A stretch of DNA of 64,000 nt, taken from contig NZ_FNWQ01000001.1 in NCBI RefSeq assembly GCF_900108365.1, positions 310,001 to 374,000 of the forward strand, read 5' to 3'. The notes beneath the pieces were generated by a model that worked only from the letters and a program-made list of their open reading frames with translations, did no database searches and was not told the origin of the DNA. Positions 28,665 through 38,780 of the stretch are shown here, piece after piece. The first letter of the stretch is position 1, and each line of letters begins with the position of its first letter. This DNA comes from Chryseobacterium culicis. Lineage in GTDB: Bacteria > Bacteroidota > Bacteroidia > Flavobacteriales > Weeksellaceae. Position numbers and translations under genes: made by a program.

Positions 28665-28687
28665 ACCGCCTTCGGGCGGTTTTTTTT
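28665..28687 (+). terminator. CCGCC/GGCGG terminator after SusCD pair 1
   Basis: A stem accgcc-ttcg-ggcggt with UUCG-type loop and eight T follows the SusD stop by 29 bases. Nearly the same terminator ends the other two SusCD units. Confidence 0.92.
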
Positions 28688-29042
28688 GTTTTAAAACGTA
28701 ATTATTTCTTCAGTTGTGGAAATATGCCTTGCATAGTATTTGTTGATGATTTTAGCTATTTTCTCTACTTTTTATTTTTAATTGATTGATATTCAATTTG
28801 TTTATAATTATAATTGAATTTGAAATATAGATTATATCAATTTAAGTGATTGTTATTATTTCTTAAAAAAATATAAGTTTTAAATGATGTGATTTTGTTA
28901 AATATCCTGTTTTTAACTTATTTTAGTAATTTATTGATTGTTTTTATTCTAAAATATTGAATAAGTTGCAATTTTTTCACATTTTGCTTTGTGGTATTAA
29001 GAAAGTTTTACAAATTTGTAAAGTCACAAAAATTAATTTGAT
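28688..29042 (+). promoter_or_regulatory. AT-rich upstream region of the second SusC gene
   Basis: About 350 AT-rich bases separate pair 1 from pair 2. No coding frame is evident. Near the 3' end is the 24-base block shared with the region before SusC 1 (starting ttaagaaagttttac at 28998), and 29028-29065 is a 38-base block identical to 34288-34325 before and within SusC 3. Promoter and translation start are probably within these blocks. Confidence 0.45.
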
Positions 29043-32003
29043 ATGAAGAAACTAACAGCAAGTCTTCTTGTTTTAGTAATGTCTTCTTCAATTGCTGTTG
29101 CCAACGCTCAGCAAAAGAATGACACTATTAAAACAAAAGAAATTGAGGGGGTGGTTGTAACCGCACTCGGGATTAAAAGAGAGAAAAAATCTCTTGGTTA
29201 TGCTTCTGAAGAAGTTAAAGCTGCAGAATTAACCGGTGGAACTACCAATACCGGTAACGTAGCATCTCTTCTTTCAGGTAAGGTAGCCGGACTACAGGTA
29301 AATACAAACAACAACTTTGGCGGATCTGCCAACCTTTTGATCAGAGGATACAAATCTTTAAATGGTGGTTCTCCGCTTATTGTAATTGACGGTTCCCCTG
29401 TTAATAATACAACCGTAACAACAGGAGCCCCGTTTGATTACGGTAACTTCTTGTCAGATATCAACCAGGAAGATATTGAATCAATTAACGTACTAAAAGG
29501 AGCTGCAGCCTCTGCTTTATACGGAGAAAGAGGTAGCGACGGGGTTATTCTTATTGTTACCAAAAGTGGTAGAGGAAACAATGATGGTAGCTGGGGAGTT
29601 ACTTTAAACTCAGGAATTACAGCTGGTTTCATTGATAAATCCACATTCCCTAAATATCAGACAAGATATGGAGCCGGATATGGAGGGGAATCCTGGAATG
29701 AAGATCCTGGTCCGGGAGGATATAATTATGCTAACTTTGGAGATGATGCATCGTACGGACCTGCATTTAATCCAAATTCACTCGTTTATCAATGGGACTC
29801 TTTTGACCCATCTTCACCTAACTACGGTAAAGCAACACCGTGGGTAGCCGCTAAAAACGGGCCAATCAAATTTTTTGAAACACCAGTCACTTATATTAAT
29901 ACCATCACCCTTGAAAAAGGGAATAAAACGTCAAACCTTTCCTTGTCATATTCCAATATGCTTTCCAATGGTTTGATGCCTAATTCAGAGCTAAGAAAAA
30001 ATACAATCTCAGCAAAATTCAGCCACGATTTTACAGACAAACTACATGCCTCTGTTTTTACCACGTTAACTTTACAGGGTACAAGAGGACGTAATGAAAC
30101 AGGTTATTCCGATAATATTGTTTCTGGTTTCAGACAATGGTGGCAAACCAACGTAGATGTATACGCATTAAGAAATGCCTATCAAAACAATGGTAACAGT
30201 AATTTTAGCTGGAACAGAACTTCAGCAGCTGATGGAACTCCTCAATATTGGAATAACCCGTATTTCCAAAGGTACCAGAGTTATCAGTCAGATGACAGAA
30301 CAAGGGTTTTTAGCTATGCGCAATTGAAGTATGATGTTTCCAAGAACTTCGGGATCACAGGTAAATTATCTTATGATGATTTACAAATGGTGGTAGAAGA
30401 AAGATTAATGAACGGATCATTGCCTCAGGTATTTGGTGCATCCGGTCTTAATGTAGGGTCAGGATATGCAAGAACGAATGTTAAAAATTCTGAGATGAAT
30501 TTTGATTTGTTCGCCAATTATAAATTTGACATCACCCCTGACTTGAATGTTAGCGGTATTGCCGGAGGAAACGTTAGAAGAAATCTGATTGATAACGTAT
30601 ATATGAGTACTGAAGGCGGTTTATCCAAACCGGGGCTTTTTGCTATTTCCAATTCAGTAAGAACAATACTTCCTCCTGATGAAAATTATGCAAAGTTTGT
30701 GACTTCAAGTTTATATGCAACAGCTTCTTTCGGATATAAGAACTTCTTATTTGTAGATGGAACCTTCCGTGTTGACCAGTCCTCTAACTTACCAAAAGGA
30801 AATAACAGTTACTCATATCCATCAGTAACAGGATCCCTTATCCTGTCAGAATTTGTGAAGCAGCCTTGGCTTAGTTTCTGGAAAATCAGAGGGAACTATG
30901 CTGAAGTAGGGTCTTCTACCAGCAACTACAGACTGGCTAATACCTTTAAAGCAAGAGGAGAAGGATTATTTGATCAGCCATACTTCCTTGCCAACCCTAA
31001 TCTGAAACCTCAAAGGTCTAAAGAAACAGAATTTGGTATGGAAGCTCAGTTCTTCAAAAACAGATTAGGATTTGATATCGCTATCTATAAAACTAAAACG
31101 ATTGATCAGATCATCAATTTACCGGTATCTTCCGCTACAGGGTACAGAACATTCTTAGTAAATGCCGGACAGATTGATAATAAAGGGATCGAAATTCAAT
31201 TGAATGGTACCCCATTTAAATCTGATAACTTTACCTGGGACATTAACGTAAACTGGTCTAAAAACGAGAACAAGGTTATTTCACTGAATGGTAATTCACA
31301 GAATTATCTAATGGCAACCTATCAGAATGGGGTGTCTCTGAATGCTCGTGTTGGAGAGGCTTTTGGAGCATTGGTAGGATCAGACTATCAGTATGATGCC
31401 AATGGGAACAAAATTGTAGATCCTGTAAGCGGAAATTATCTCAGAAATAATAACCAGGTTATCGGAAATATTACACCAGATTGGGTAGGGGGAGTAAGAA
31501 ACAGCTTCCGTTATAAAGATTTTTCTGTCAGCTTCCTTATTGATGTTAAGCAGGGTGGAGATGTCTATTCTCCGGATATGGCCTATGGTACAGCAACCGG
31601 ACTATATGAAGAGACAGCTTATTACAGAGAAAGTGGTATTGTCAATCCGGGGGTTAATCCAAATGGAAATGTAAATACTACTGTTGCAGGTGATCCAACT
31701 TCAGCTGGTAGTGTAGACGGATATGGTGTTATGCCAAATAAGAGATTCGTATATGATGCTTCCTATGTGAAACTAAGAGAAGCTAGTATAGGGTACTCTC
31801 TGCCAAAATCTATTTTAGCGAATACTTCTATTCGGGATGCAAAAATATCTATTGTCGGTAGAAATCTATGGATTATCCATAAGAATTTACCATATGCCGA
31901 TCCTGAAGCAGGTACCGGAAACGGATTAGCTGCAAAAGGGCAGTCTATCGGGGTGTTGCCTACGACTCGTGATATTGGAATAGATTTAACTTTAAAATTC
32001 TAA
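29043..32003 (+). CDS. SusC/RagA family TonB-dependent outer membrane transporter (pair 2)
   Basis: The 986-residue protein has signal peptide MKKLTASLLVLVMSSSIAVA (cleaved after NAQ) and a TonB box/plug beginning EIEGVVVTALGIKRE, again without a carboxypeptidase-regulatory-like domain. The plug includes LIRGYKSLNGGSPLIVIDG and the SusC signature INVLKGAAASALYGERGSDG. The C-terminal strand ends DLTLKF, a normal barrel terminus. It is a close paralogue of the pair 3 SusC: plug, signal peptide and many barrel strands align without gaps over long stretches. The SusD gene follows after 4 bases. Substrate not known. Confidence 0.95.
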   Translation: MKKLTASLLVLVMSSSIAVANAQQKNDTIKTKEIEGVVVTALGIKREKKSLGYASEEVKAAELTGGTTNTGNVASLLSGKVAGLQVNTNNNFGGSANLLIRGYKSLNGGSPLIVIDGSPVNNTTVTTGAPFDYGNFLSDINQEDIESINVLKGAAASALYGERGSDGVILIVTKSGRGNNDGSWGVTLNSGITAGFIDKSTFPKYQTRYGAGYGGESWNEDPGPGGYNYANFGDDASYGPAFNPNSLVYQWDSFDPSSPNYGKATPWVAAKNGPIKFFETPVTYINTITLEKGNKTSNLSLSYSNMLSNGLMPNSELRKNTISAKFSHDFTDKLHASVFTTLTLQGTRGRNETGYSDNIVSGFRQWWQTNVDVYALRNAYQNNGNSNFSWNRTSAADGTPQYWNNPYFQRYQSYQSDDRTRVFSYAQLKYDVSKNFGITGKLSYDDLQMVVEERLMNGSLPQVFGASGLNVGSGYARTNVKNSEMNFDLFANYKFDITPDLNVSGIAGGNVRRNLIDNVYMSTEGGLSKPGLFAISNSVRTILPPDENYAKFVTSSLYATASFGYKNFLFVDGTFRVDQSSNLPKGNNSYSYPSVTGSLILSEFVKQPWLSFWKIRGNYAEVGSSTSNYRLANTFKARGEGLFDQPYFLANPNLKPQRSKETEFGMEAQFFKNRLGFDIAIYKTKTIDQIINLPVSSATGYRTFLVNAGQIDNKGIEIQLNGTPFKSDNFTWDINVNWSKNENKVISLNGNSQNYLMATYQNGVSLNARVGEAFGALVGSDYQYDANGNKIVDPVSGNYLRNNNQVIGNITPDWVGGVRNSFRYKDFSVSFLIDVKQGGDVYSPDMAYGTATGLYEETAYYRESGIVNPGVNPNGNVNTTVAGDPTSAGSVDGYGVMPNKRFVYDASYVKLREASIGYSLPKSILANTSIRDAKISIVGRNLWIIHKNLPYADPEAGTGNGLAAKGQSIGVLPTTRDIGIDLTLKF

Positions 32004-32007
32004 AAAA

Positions 32008-33468
32008 ATGAAAAAAATATTTTTAATTATAGGCTTAGCTTCATTATCATTAACGTTTACGTCTTGTGAAAGAGAAATTACCTCTTTGAATGAAGATCCT
32101 AAGCATCCGACGGAAGTACCTTCCGGAGTGCTTTTTGCAAGTGCTGAACAGGTATTGCTTGATCAGATTTTGAACGTCAATGTTAACCGTAATATTTCAA
32201 GATTTTTTACTCAGCAGTGGTCAGAAACAACCTATATTGATGAATCAAGATATGATATGGTTTCCAGACCTATTCCCAGAAATCACTACAATCGTATGAT
32301 GGCTTCGTCCTCTGCTACAGTAAATTCTCCGGGAGTTCTTTCAGCATTGAGAGATGCCAGAAAATTTCTTGACGGTGAAAGCGTGAGCCCTGTTGCGAAA
32401 AATAATAATATCGCCATGATTGAATTGGTAAATGTTTATGCATGGGCTAACTTAGTAGATACCTATGGAGATATTCCTTATTTCGGAGCTCTAAAGGCTA
32501 CAGCAGAAAATCCTGGTAATTCAGAAATTCCTTATGATGATGCCAAGACTATTTATCTTGATTTAATCAAAAGGATAGATGCTGCTCTTGCTATGATTGA
32601 TACTTCAGGTACAGGATATTCCAATGACCTGATTTATAAAGGAGATATGTCAAAATGGAAAAAGATGGGTAATTCTTTGAAGTTCAGACTGGCGGTTACA
32701 CTTGCTGATGTGGAGCCGGCTTTGGCTAAAACTTATGCTGAAGCAGCCTATTCTGGAGGACTGTTTACGGAAAAATTAGATAACTTCGGATTACAGACAT
32801 TCCCTTCCGGTTTATTGTCAAACCCTGTTTATCAGGATGTAATTCAGTCTGGTAGAAATGACTTTTTACCTTCCGATGTATTGGTGAATTTTATGAATAG
32901 TAAAAATGACCCGAGACGGGCTGTATGGTTTACAACTGTAGGTGGTGCCTATCTTGGCGGTAAATATGCTAAACAAAATGTATTTGGGCAGTATTCTCAC
33001 TTTACCAACGTTATATCCGGAGAAAATGCGCAAGGATTCTTGTTAGACTATACAGAAATCATGTTTTTAAGAGCTGAAGCTGCACAGAGAGGATTTAGTG
33101 TTGGAGGTGCTGCTGCCACATTGTATGCTGATGCAATTATGGCTTCAATGACAGAATATGGAGTTAGTACAGCCAATGCTACTGCCTATGTTGCTGCTAA
33201 TCCATATGATGCTGTCAATTGGAAAAAATCAATTGGAGAGCAATCATGGGTAGCCATGTTTAATAAAGGTTTCCAGGCATGGAACTTTGCAAGAAGACTA
33301 GACTTCCCGGTATTTGTAAACCCGTCAAACTCCAGAGTAGAAGCAGTTCCAATCAGAATGCGTTATTCTGATCAGGAATATCTTTTGAATTCAGCAAACG
33401 TAAATGCGGCGGCTGCAAAAATCGGAGGAGACAAAGTTTCAACGAAGATTTTCTGGGATAAGTTTTAA
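32008..33468 (+). CDS. SusD/RagB-like surface lipoprotein (pair 2, SusD_2 type)
   Basis: The 486-residue protein has lipoprotein signal MKKIFLIIGLASLSLTFTSC with lipidated C20. After the cysteine comes EREITSLNEDPKHP; internal LVDTYGDIPYFGALK, SLKFRLAVTLADVEP and the C-terminal NKGFQAWNFARRLDFPV and KIFWDKF match its pair 3 paralogue. This is the SusD-like subgroup with the ARRLDxP ending. It starts 4 bases after its SusC gene, so both are cotranslated. It should cap the SusC barrel and bind the ligand at the cell surface. Confidence 0.94.
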   Translation: MKKIFLIIGLASLSLTFTSCEREITSLNEDPKHPTEVPSGVLFASAEQVLLDQILNVNVNRNISRFFTQQWSETTYIDESRYDMVSRPIPRNHYNRMMASSSATVNSPGVLSALRDARKFLDGESVSPVAKNNNIAMIELVNVYAWANLVDTYGDIPYFGALKATAENPGNSEIPYDDAKTIYLDLIKRIDAALAMIDTSGTGYSNDLIYKGDMSKWKKMGNSLKFRLAVTLADVEPALAKTYAEAAYSGGLFTEKLDNFGLQTFPSGLLSNPVYQDVIQSGRNDFLPSDVLVNFMNSKNDPRRAVWFTTVGGAYLGGKYAKQNVFGQYSHFTNVISGENAQGFLLDYTEIMFLRAEAAQRGFSVGGAAATLYADAIMASMTEYGVSTANATAYVAANPYDAVNWKKSIGEQSWVAMFNKGFQAWNFARRLDFPVFVNPSNSRVEAVPIRMRYSDQEYLLNSANVNAAAAKIGGDKVSTKIFWDKF

Positions 33469-33480
33469 TTTGAATAATAA

Positions 33481-33506
33481 TCCGGCTGGTCATGCTGCCA
33501 GCCGGA
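33481..33506 (+). terminator. GC-rich hairpin between SusD 2 and the small lipoprotein gene
   Basis: A perfect 9-base-pair stem (tccggctgg with ccagccgga) with an 8-base loop lies between the two genes, but no T-run follows. It could pause transcription or stabilise the upstream SusCD mRNA rather than terminate. Confidence 0.5.
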
Positions 33507-33524
33507 TGCAGGAAATACTTAATT

Positions 33525-33971
33525 ATGAAATATTTTATAGGAATTCTTTTATTGATGGGAATTGTTTCGTGTTCCAATGATGAAGATAATAAGGTAGTGG
33601 TAAATGAAGTGGGTATCAATGGAACGTGGAAACCATTTAAATATGAATTCAGAGGTAAAAATATTGCACTGAATGATTGTGAAGATAAAGGGGTGATAAT
33701 GATTAATGCAGATTTCTCCGGAGCCTATGACAGGTATGAAAAAGGAGTTTCCGGAAATTGTAATTTATCAGACTCCTTTGTAGGAAAATGGACTTATGAT
33801 AGTTTATATAATACACTTACAATCACTTATACAGATGCTGGAGTTACTAAGACTTTGAAGAAAGAGGTTCAATCATTTTCTGATACCGAGCTTAGAATTA
33901 ATGACAACAGCAAAGATCTGGATAATACTCCTGGGAATGACCAGGCAATCCTTGTTTTTAGAAAAGAATAA
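33525..33971 (+). CDS. Small lipocalin-like lipoprotein
   Basis: The ATG at 33525 gives 148 residues with lipoprotein signal MKYFIGILLLMGIVSCSNDE (C16). After an acidic tether (NDEDNK) the protein reads INGTWKPFKYEFRGK, then FVGKWTYDSLYNTLTITYTD and VQSFSDTELRIND, a strand pattern seen in small lipocalin-like proteins of Bacteroidota. It lies downstream of SusCD pair 2, after a hairpin, and shares the following terminator. The acidic residues right after the cysteine fit a surface-export signal. It may be a ligand-binding accessory of pair 2. Fold assignment is moderate. Confidence 0.75.
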   Translation: MKYFIGILLLMGIVSCSNDEDNKVVVNEVGINGTWKPFKYEFRGKNIALNDCEDKGVIMINADFSGAYDRYEKGVSGNCNLSDSFVGKWTYDSLYNTLTITYTDAGVTKTLKKEVQSFSDTELRINDNSKDLDNTPGNDQAILVFRKE

Positions 33972-33991
33972 ATATTCTTATTTTAATTATA

Positions 33992-34018
33992 AAAACCGCC
34001 ATTTGGCGGTTTTTTTTA
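33992..34018 (+). terminator. CCGCC/GGCGG terminator after the pair 2 unit
   Basis: Stem aaccgcc-attt-ggcggtt followed by a run of T. It is nearly the same as the terminators after pairs 1 and 3, differing in the loop. Confidence 0.92.
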
Positions 34019-34302
34019 TTTGTATTGTTTTTTTTATAGGAAATTGTGAATTAAATTTCATTTTTCAGAGTATATATATCAGTATTTCAGTGTTTTAAAT
34101 ATTTTTTTTATGGGTTAATTTTCATCACTTCAATACCTTAATTGAAGTGATTTTTTTTTATTGAATGCTTATTTTTTAACGTAATTTATTAATTATTTTA
34201 TCTGTTTTTATATCAATATTGGTATTATTTATTATTTTATTTGGCTTTGTTTGTTAAGTTGTTAAAAAAAATACAAATTTGCTCCCTAAAAATTAATTTG
34301 AT
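34019..34302 (+). promoter_or_regulatory. AT-rich upstream region of the third SusC gene
   Basis: About 280 AT-rich bases with long T tracts and no coding frame. A sequence tacaaatttgc (34272-34282) parallels the tacaaatttgta blocks before SusC 1 and 2, and 34288-34325 is identical to 29028-29065. Confidence 0.4.
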
Positions 34303-37300
34303 ATGAAGAAACTAACAGCAAGTCTGCTTGTTTTGGTATTGTCTTCGTCTGTTGCAGTGGCAAATGCCCAGCAGAAGAAAAATGATTCCGCTACGCAGAC
34401 AAAAGAGATTGAAGGTGTAGTGGTAACTGCACTAGGTATTAAGAGGGAAAAGAAATCTTTGGGGTATGCTTCACAGGAAGTAAAAGCAAGTGCACTTTCT
34501 GAAGGTACTACAAACACTGGTAATATTGCTGCACAACTATCTGGAAAAGTTGCTGGTCTTAATGTTACAACAAGTAATAATTTTGGAGGCTCTTCAAATT
34601 TATTAATTAGAGGTGTTAAATCATTAGGAGGAGGAAACCCATTAATCGTTATTGATGGTTCCCCAGTAAATAATACGTATACCCAAGAAAAAAATGTAGA
34701 TTATGGAAATGCTTTATCTGATGTAAACCAAGAAGATATAGAATCTATAAATGTTTTAAAAGGTGCTGCTGCATCGGCTCTATATGGGGAAAGAGGATTA
34801 AATGGAGTAATTGTTATTACTACAAAAAATGGTAAAGGAAAAGATGATGGATCATGGGGAGTAACATTATCTTCTACTATGCAGGTTGGTTTTATTGATA
34901 AATCTACTTTCCCAGATTATCAAACCAGATATGGAGCGGGTTATTCACAAGTATTTGGATCAAAGAAAGCTAATGGTTTATACAATGCAAATTTTGGCGC
35001 AGACGCCTCATGGGGACCAAAATTTGATCCAAATTTAATGGTTTATCAATGGGATTCTTATGATCCTACATCTCCAAATTATGGCAAAGCAACCCCTTGG
35101 GTGGCCGCTAAAAATGGACCGATTACTTTTTTCCAGAATCCAACAACCTATACTAATGGTATTACTTTGGAAAAAGGACAAAAAGGTAAAAATATCAGCT
35201 TTACATATGACAATATGATGTCAGATGGTTTGATGCCTAATTCGCATATTAATAAAAATAACTTTTCCTTAAAAGTTAATTATGATCTAACTCCAAAGCT
35301 ACATACTTCTTTTTATTCCACTATGACCTTACAAGATACTAAAGGGCGTAGTATAACGGGTTATTCTGATAATACTGTTGGTGGATTTAGACAATGGTGG
35401 CAAACAAATGTTGATTTAAAAGAGCAAGAAAGAGCATACCTTCAAAACATAGCTAATCCAAGTGCTGAGAACTATTACGGAAATATTTCTTGGAACAGGA
35501 AATCTGCTGCTAATGGTAGCCCGGCTTATTGGAATAATCCATATTTTCAAGCATATCAAAATTATACATCTGATAGAAGATTCAGAAATTTTACTTACGC
35601 ACAGCTCACTTATGATTTATTAAAAAATATATCAATTACAGGTAAAGTATCTTATGACAGGTCTAACTTATTTGCTGAAAACAGAGTTGCAGTTGGATCT
35701 GTGGCACAATCATTCGGAAGATCAGGAAATGATGTTGGGTCAGGATATGCAAGAAGAGATGTGACAAGAACGGAAACCAATTATGATTTAATGGCAAATT
35801 ATAAGTTTGACATTACAGATAATATTAATGTATCTGGAGTCGTTGGGGGAAATATTAGAAGAAACTATCTTAACTCTATATACGCTTCTACTGAAGGAGG
35901 TTTAGTCGTTCCTGGGATTTATTCATTGGCAAACTCTGTAAAACCTACTTTAGCACCAGAAGAAGATCAATATACCCTACAGACAAATTCAGGATATGTA
36001 ACGGCTTCATTTGACTTCTATAAAATGTTTTATTTAGATGGAACATGGAGAATAGATCAAAGCTCAACTTTACCAGCTGGCAATAATGTGTATAGCTATC
36101 CTTCAGTAACAGGATCAGTAATTCTTTCTGAAATACTAAAAACTAAAGATTGGATGAATTTCTGGAAAGTCAGAGCAAATTATGCAGAAGTTGGTGGAAC
36201 AGCAGATCCATATAAGTTAACAAACTATTATTCATCAGCTGGAATTTTCAGCGGGGCTCAAGGAGGTGTAGGGATTTACAGTTCTCTTTTGACAGAAGCA
36301 AATAGCGATCTTAAGCCTCAGAGATCTAAAGAATTTGAAGTAGGAACTGAAATACATTTCTTAAAAGACAGAATAACTTTAGATTTTGCGTATTATAAAA
36401 CAAAAACTATAAATCAGATTATTACACTTCCTGTTTCTTCAGGAACAGGCTTTACTGGTAAGGTAATTAATGCTGGGCGAATTGATAATACCGGATATGA
36501 AGTTCAGTTAGGATTGGTGCCGATCAAGAGAAAAGATTTTTCCTGGAATATAGATGTAAACTGGTCTAAAAATACTAATCAAGTTGTTGATCTTTATCCG
36601 GGAATCACTAATCTTTTATTGAATAGTTTTCAAGGAGGGGTTTCTTTAAATGCTAGAGTAGGAGAAGCCTGGGGAACTTTAATAGGTACAGACTATGTTT
36701 ATTTGAATGGACAAAGAGTTATAGATCCAGCTACAGGAATTTATAAAACAAATCCTAATCAAATTATAGGTAATACAACACCAGATTGGATTGGAGGAAT
36801 TAGAAATAGTATAAAGTATAAAGGATTCTCTTTAAGTTTCTTAATCGATATCCGTAAAGGGGGTGATATATTTTCTACTGATATGTATTATGGTATGGAT
36901 ACTGGTCTTTATAAGGAATCTGCAATTGGGGATTATAGAGATAAAAATGTTGTTCTTCCTGGTGTATTGCCTGATGGAACACCTAATAATATAGCTTTAT
37001 CACAAAATGGTACAGGTAGTAATTACGGTTACGAAACCCAGCCTGCCAAAGAGTTTGTTTACGATGGTTCATTTGTTAAACTGAGAGAAGCGAGTATTGG
37101 CTATACATTTCCAAAATCCTTATTACAAGGAACTCACATTTATGATCTTAAAGTTTCTCTTGTTGGTAGAAATTTATGGATAATCCACAAAAACTTACCA
37201 CATGCCGATCCTGAAGCAATGGTGGGCGGAGGAATTAATTCTTACGGATGGTCTATTGGATCGATGCCCACTACCAGAGATTTTGGAGTAAATGTTACGT

Positions 37301-37311
37301 TTAAATTCTAA
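34303..37311 (+). CDS. SusC/RagA family TonB-dependent outer membrane transporter (pair 3)
   Basis: The 1002-residue protein is a paralogue of the pair 2 SusC. The signal peptide MKKLTASLLVLVLSSSVAVA, TonB-box/plug EIEGVVVTALGIKRE and signature INVLKGAAASALYGERGLNG correspond directly, and both end with PTTRD then a final LKF or FKF strand. Barrel loops differ, for example an insertion near residue 220 and divergent sequences near residues 380 and 900, which suggests altered ligand range. The reading frame appears more A/T rich in third positions than pair 2, by eye only. Its SusD gene follows after 12 bases. Substrate unknown. Confidence 0.95.
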   Translation: MKKLTASLLVLVLSSSVAVANAQQKKNDSATQTKEIEGVVVTALGIKREKKSLGYASQEVKASALSEGTTNTGNIAAQLSGKVAGLNVTTSNNFGGSSNLLIRGVKSLGGGNPLIVIDGSPVNNTYTQEKNVDYGNALSDVNQEDIESINVLKGAAASALYGERGLNGVIVITTKNGKGKDDGSWGVTLSSTMQVGFIDKSTFPDYQTRYGAGYSQVFGSKKANGLYNANFGADASWGPKFDPNLMVYQWDSYDPTSPNYGKATPWVAAKNGPITFFQNPTTYTNGITLEKGQKGKNISFTYDNMMSDGLMPNSHINKNNFSLKVNYDLTPKLHTSFYSTMTLQDTKGRSITGYSDNTVGGFRQWWQTNVDLKEQERAYLQNIANPSAENYYGNISWNRKSAANGSPAYWNNPYFQAYQNYTSDRRFRNFTYAQLTYDLLKNISITGKVSYDRSNLFAENRVAVGSVAQSFGRSGNDVGSGYARRDVTRTETNYDLMANYKFDITDNINVSGVVGGNIRRNYLNSIYASTEGGLVVPGIYSLANSVKPTLAPEEDQYTLQTNSGYVTASFDFYKMFYLDGTWRIDQSSTLPAGNNVYSYPSVTGSVILSEILKTKDWMNFWKVRANYAEVGGTADPYKLTNYYSSAGIFSGAQGGVGIYSSLLTEANSDLKPQRSKEFEVGTEIHFLKDRITLDFAYYKTKTINQIITLPVSSGTGFTGKVINAGRIDNTGYEVQLGLVPIKRKDFSWNIDVNWSKNTNQVVDLYPGITNLLLNSFQGGVSLNARVGEAWGTLIGTDYVYLNGQRVIDPATGIYKTNPNQIIGNTTPDWIGGIRNSIKYKGFSLSFLIDIRKGGDIFSTDMYYGMDTGLYKESAIGDYRDKNVVLPGVLPDGTPNNIALSQNGTGSNYGYETQPAKEFVYDGSFVKLREASIGYTFPKSLLQGTHIYDLKVSLVGRNLWIIHKNLPHADPEAMVGGGINSYGWSIGSMPTTRDFGVNVTFKF

Positions 37312-37323
37312 ACTAATTAAAAA

Positions 37324-38751
37324 ATGAAAAATATATTAAAAATAAGTTTAACTTCTGCTATGATTGGGTTAAGCTTAATATCATGTCAAAGTGATCTGAC
37401 TTCACTTAATGAAGATCCTAAGCATCCTGCTGTTATTCCTTCAGAAAACTTGTTTGCAACTGCATTGTTTCAGTCGTCTTATTATATGGATAATCCAAGC
37501 GTAAATTTTAATAACTATAGATTTTTTACGCAACAATGGGCAGAGACTCAGTATCCTCAGGAGACTCAGTATGATTTGGTTACCCGTAATCAGCCTCGTA
37601 ATCATTTTAACAGAATGTATGTATATACATTAAATAATATTAAGCAGGCAAAAGTAAATTTGCAAAAAGAGGCTAATAGTGATGTTGTTAAAGCCAATAA
37701 ATTAGCAACTCTAGAAATTGAAGAAATTTTTGTTTGGGAAAACTTAGTTGATACGTTTGGTGATGTTCCATACAGTGATGCACTAAAATCTGATGAAATT
37801 TTCTCTCCTAAATATGATGATGCTAAAACTATTTATCTTGATTTAATTAAGAGAATTGATGCTGTTACTGCAACAGTAAATACTTCTTCAAAAGGATATG
37901 CAACGGGAGATTTAGTTTACTATGGAAATATGACAAAGTGGGTTAAATTTGCCAATTCAGTTAAATTAAGACTAGCGATGAACTTAGCTGATGAAGAGCC
38001 TGCTCTTTCCAAATCTGTAGCTGAGTCAGCAATTGCAGCTGGGGTAATCTCATCTGAAACTGAAGCGTATAAATTTAAATATGATGGTAATACATTTTCA
38101 AATCCTGTATATGATAATTTAGTAGCTTCTAATAGAGATGACTTTTTACCAAGTGAACTAGTAATTAATACCATGAGTGGTTTATCGGATCCGAGAATGA
38201 ATGTTTGGTTTACAAAGGTTAATGGAGTTTATAAAGGAGGAGTATTCGGAGAATTAAATGATCCATTCAGTAATTATTCTCAATTAAGTTCTTATTTTAG
38301 ATCATCAACTGGAGAATCGAATTTGATGAGTTATGCTGAAATTACTTTTTTAAAGGCTGAAGCTGCTGCAAGAGGATATTCTGCTGGTGGTACAGCAGCA
38401 GATCTTTACACAGCAGCGGTTACTGCATCAATGAATGAAAATGGTGTGACTTCTGCTGATACAGGAGCGTATTTACTGGCAAATCCTTATAATGCCTCTA
38501 ATTGGAAGCAATCTATCGGAGTACAAGCTTGGATTGCAATGTTTAATAAAGGTTTAGCTTGCTGGAATTTTACAAGACGTTTAGATTATCCTATCCTTGT
38601 AAATCCTCCAAAATCAAATTTATCTTCTGTACCATATAGAATGCCTTATTCTGATCAGGAATATGTTCTAAATGGAGCTAACGTAAAAGCTGCAGCCATC
38701 AAGATTGGTGGAGATAAAGCAACTACCAAATTATTCTGGGACAAATTTTAA
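37324..38751 (+). CDS. SusD/RagB-like surface lipoprotein (pair 3, SusD_2 type)
   Basis: The 475-residue protein has lipoprotein signal MKNILKISLTSAMIGLSLIS with C21, followed by QSDLTSLNEDPKHP. Internal LVDTFGDVPYSDALK, SVKLRLAMNLADEEP, NYSQLSSYF and C-terminal NFTRRLDYPILVNPP match the pair 2 paralogue. It is expected to sit on top of the pair 3 SusC barrel at the cell surface. A CCGCC/GGCGG terminator follows at once. Confidence 0.94.
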   Translation: MKNILKISLTSAMIGLSLISCQSDLTSLNEDPKHPAVIPSENLFATALFQSSYYMDNPSVNFNNYRFFTQQWAETQYPQETQYDLVTRNQPRNHFNRMYVYTLNNIKQAKVNLQKEANSDVVKANKLATLEIEEIFVWENLVDTFGDVPYSDALKSDEIFSPKYDDAKTIYLDLIKRIDAVTATVNTSSKGYATGDLVYYGNMTKWVKFANSVKLRLAMNLADEEPALSKSVAESAIAAGVISSETEAYKFKYDGNTFSNPVYDNLVASNRDDFLPSELVINTMSGLSDPRMNVWFTKVNGVYKGGVFGELNDPFSNYSQLSSYFRSSTGESNLMSYAEITFLKAEAAARGYSAGGTAADLYTAAVTASMNENGVTSADTGAYLLANPYNASNWKQSIGVQAWIAMFNKGLACWNFTRRLDYPILVNPPKSNLSSVPYRMPYSDQEYVLNGANVKAAAIKIGGDKATTKLFWDKF

Positions 38752-38780
38752 CAAAAAAGTTTTTATACTTATATATTTAA

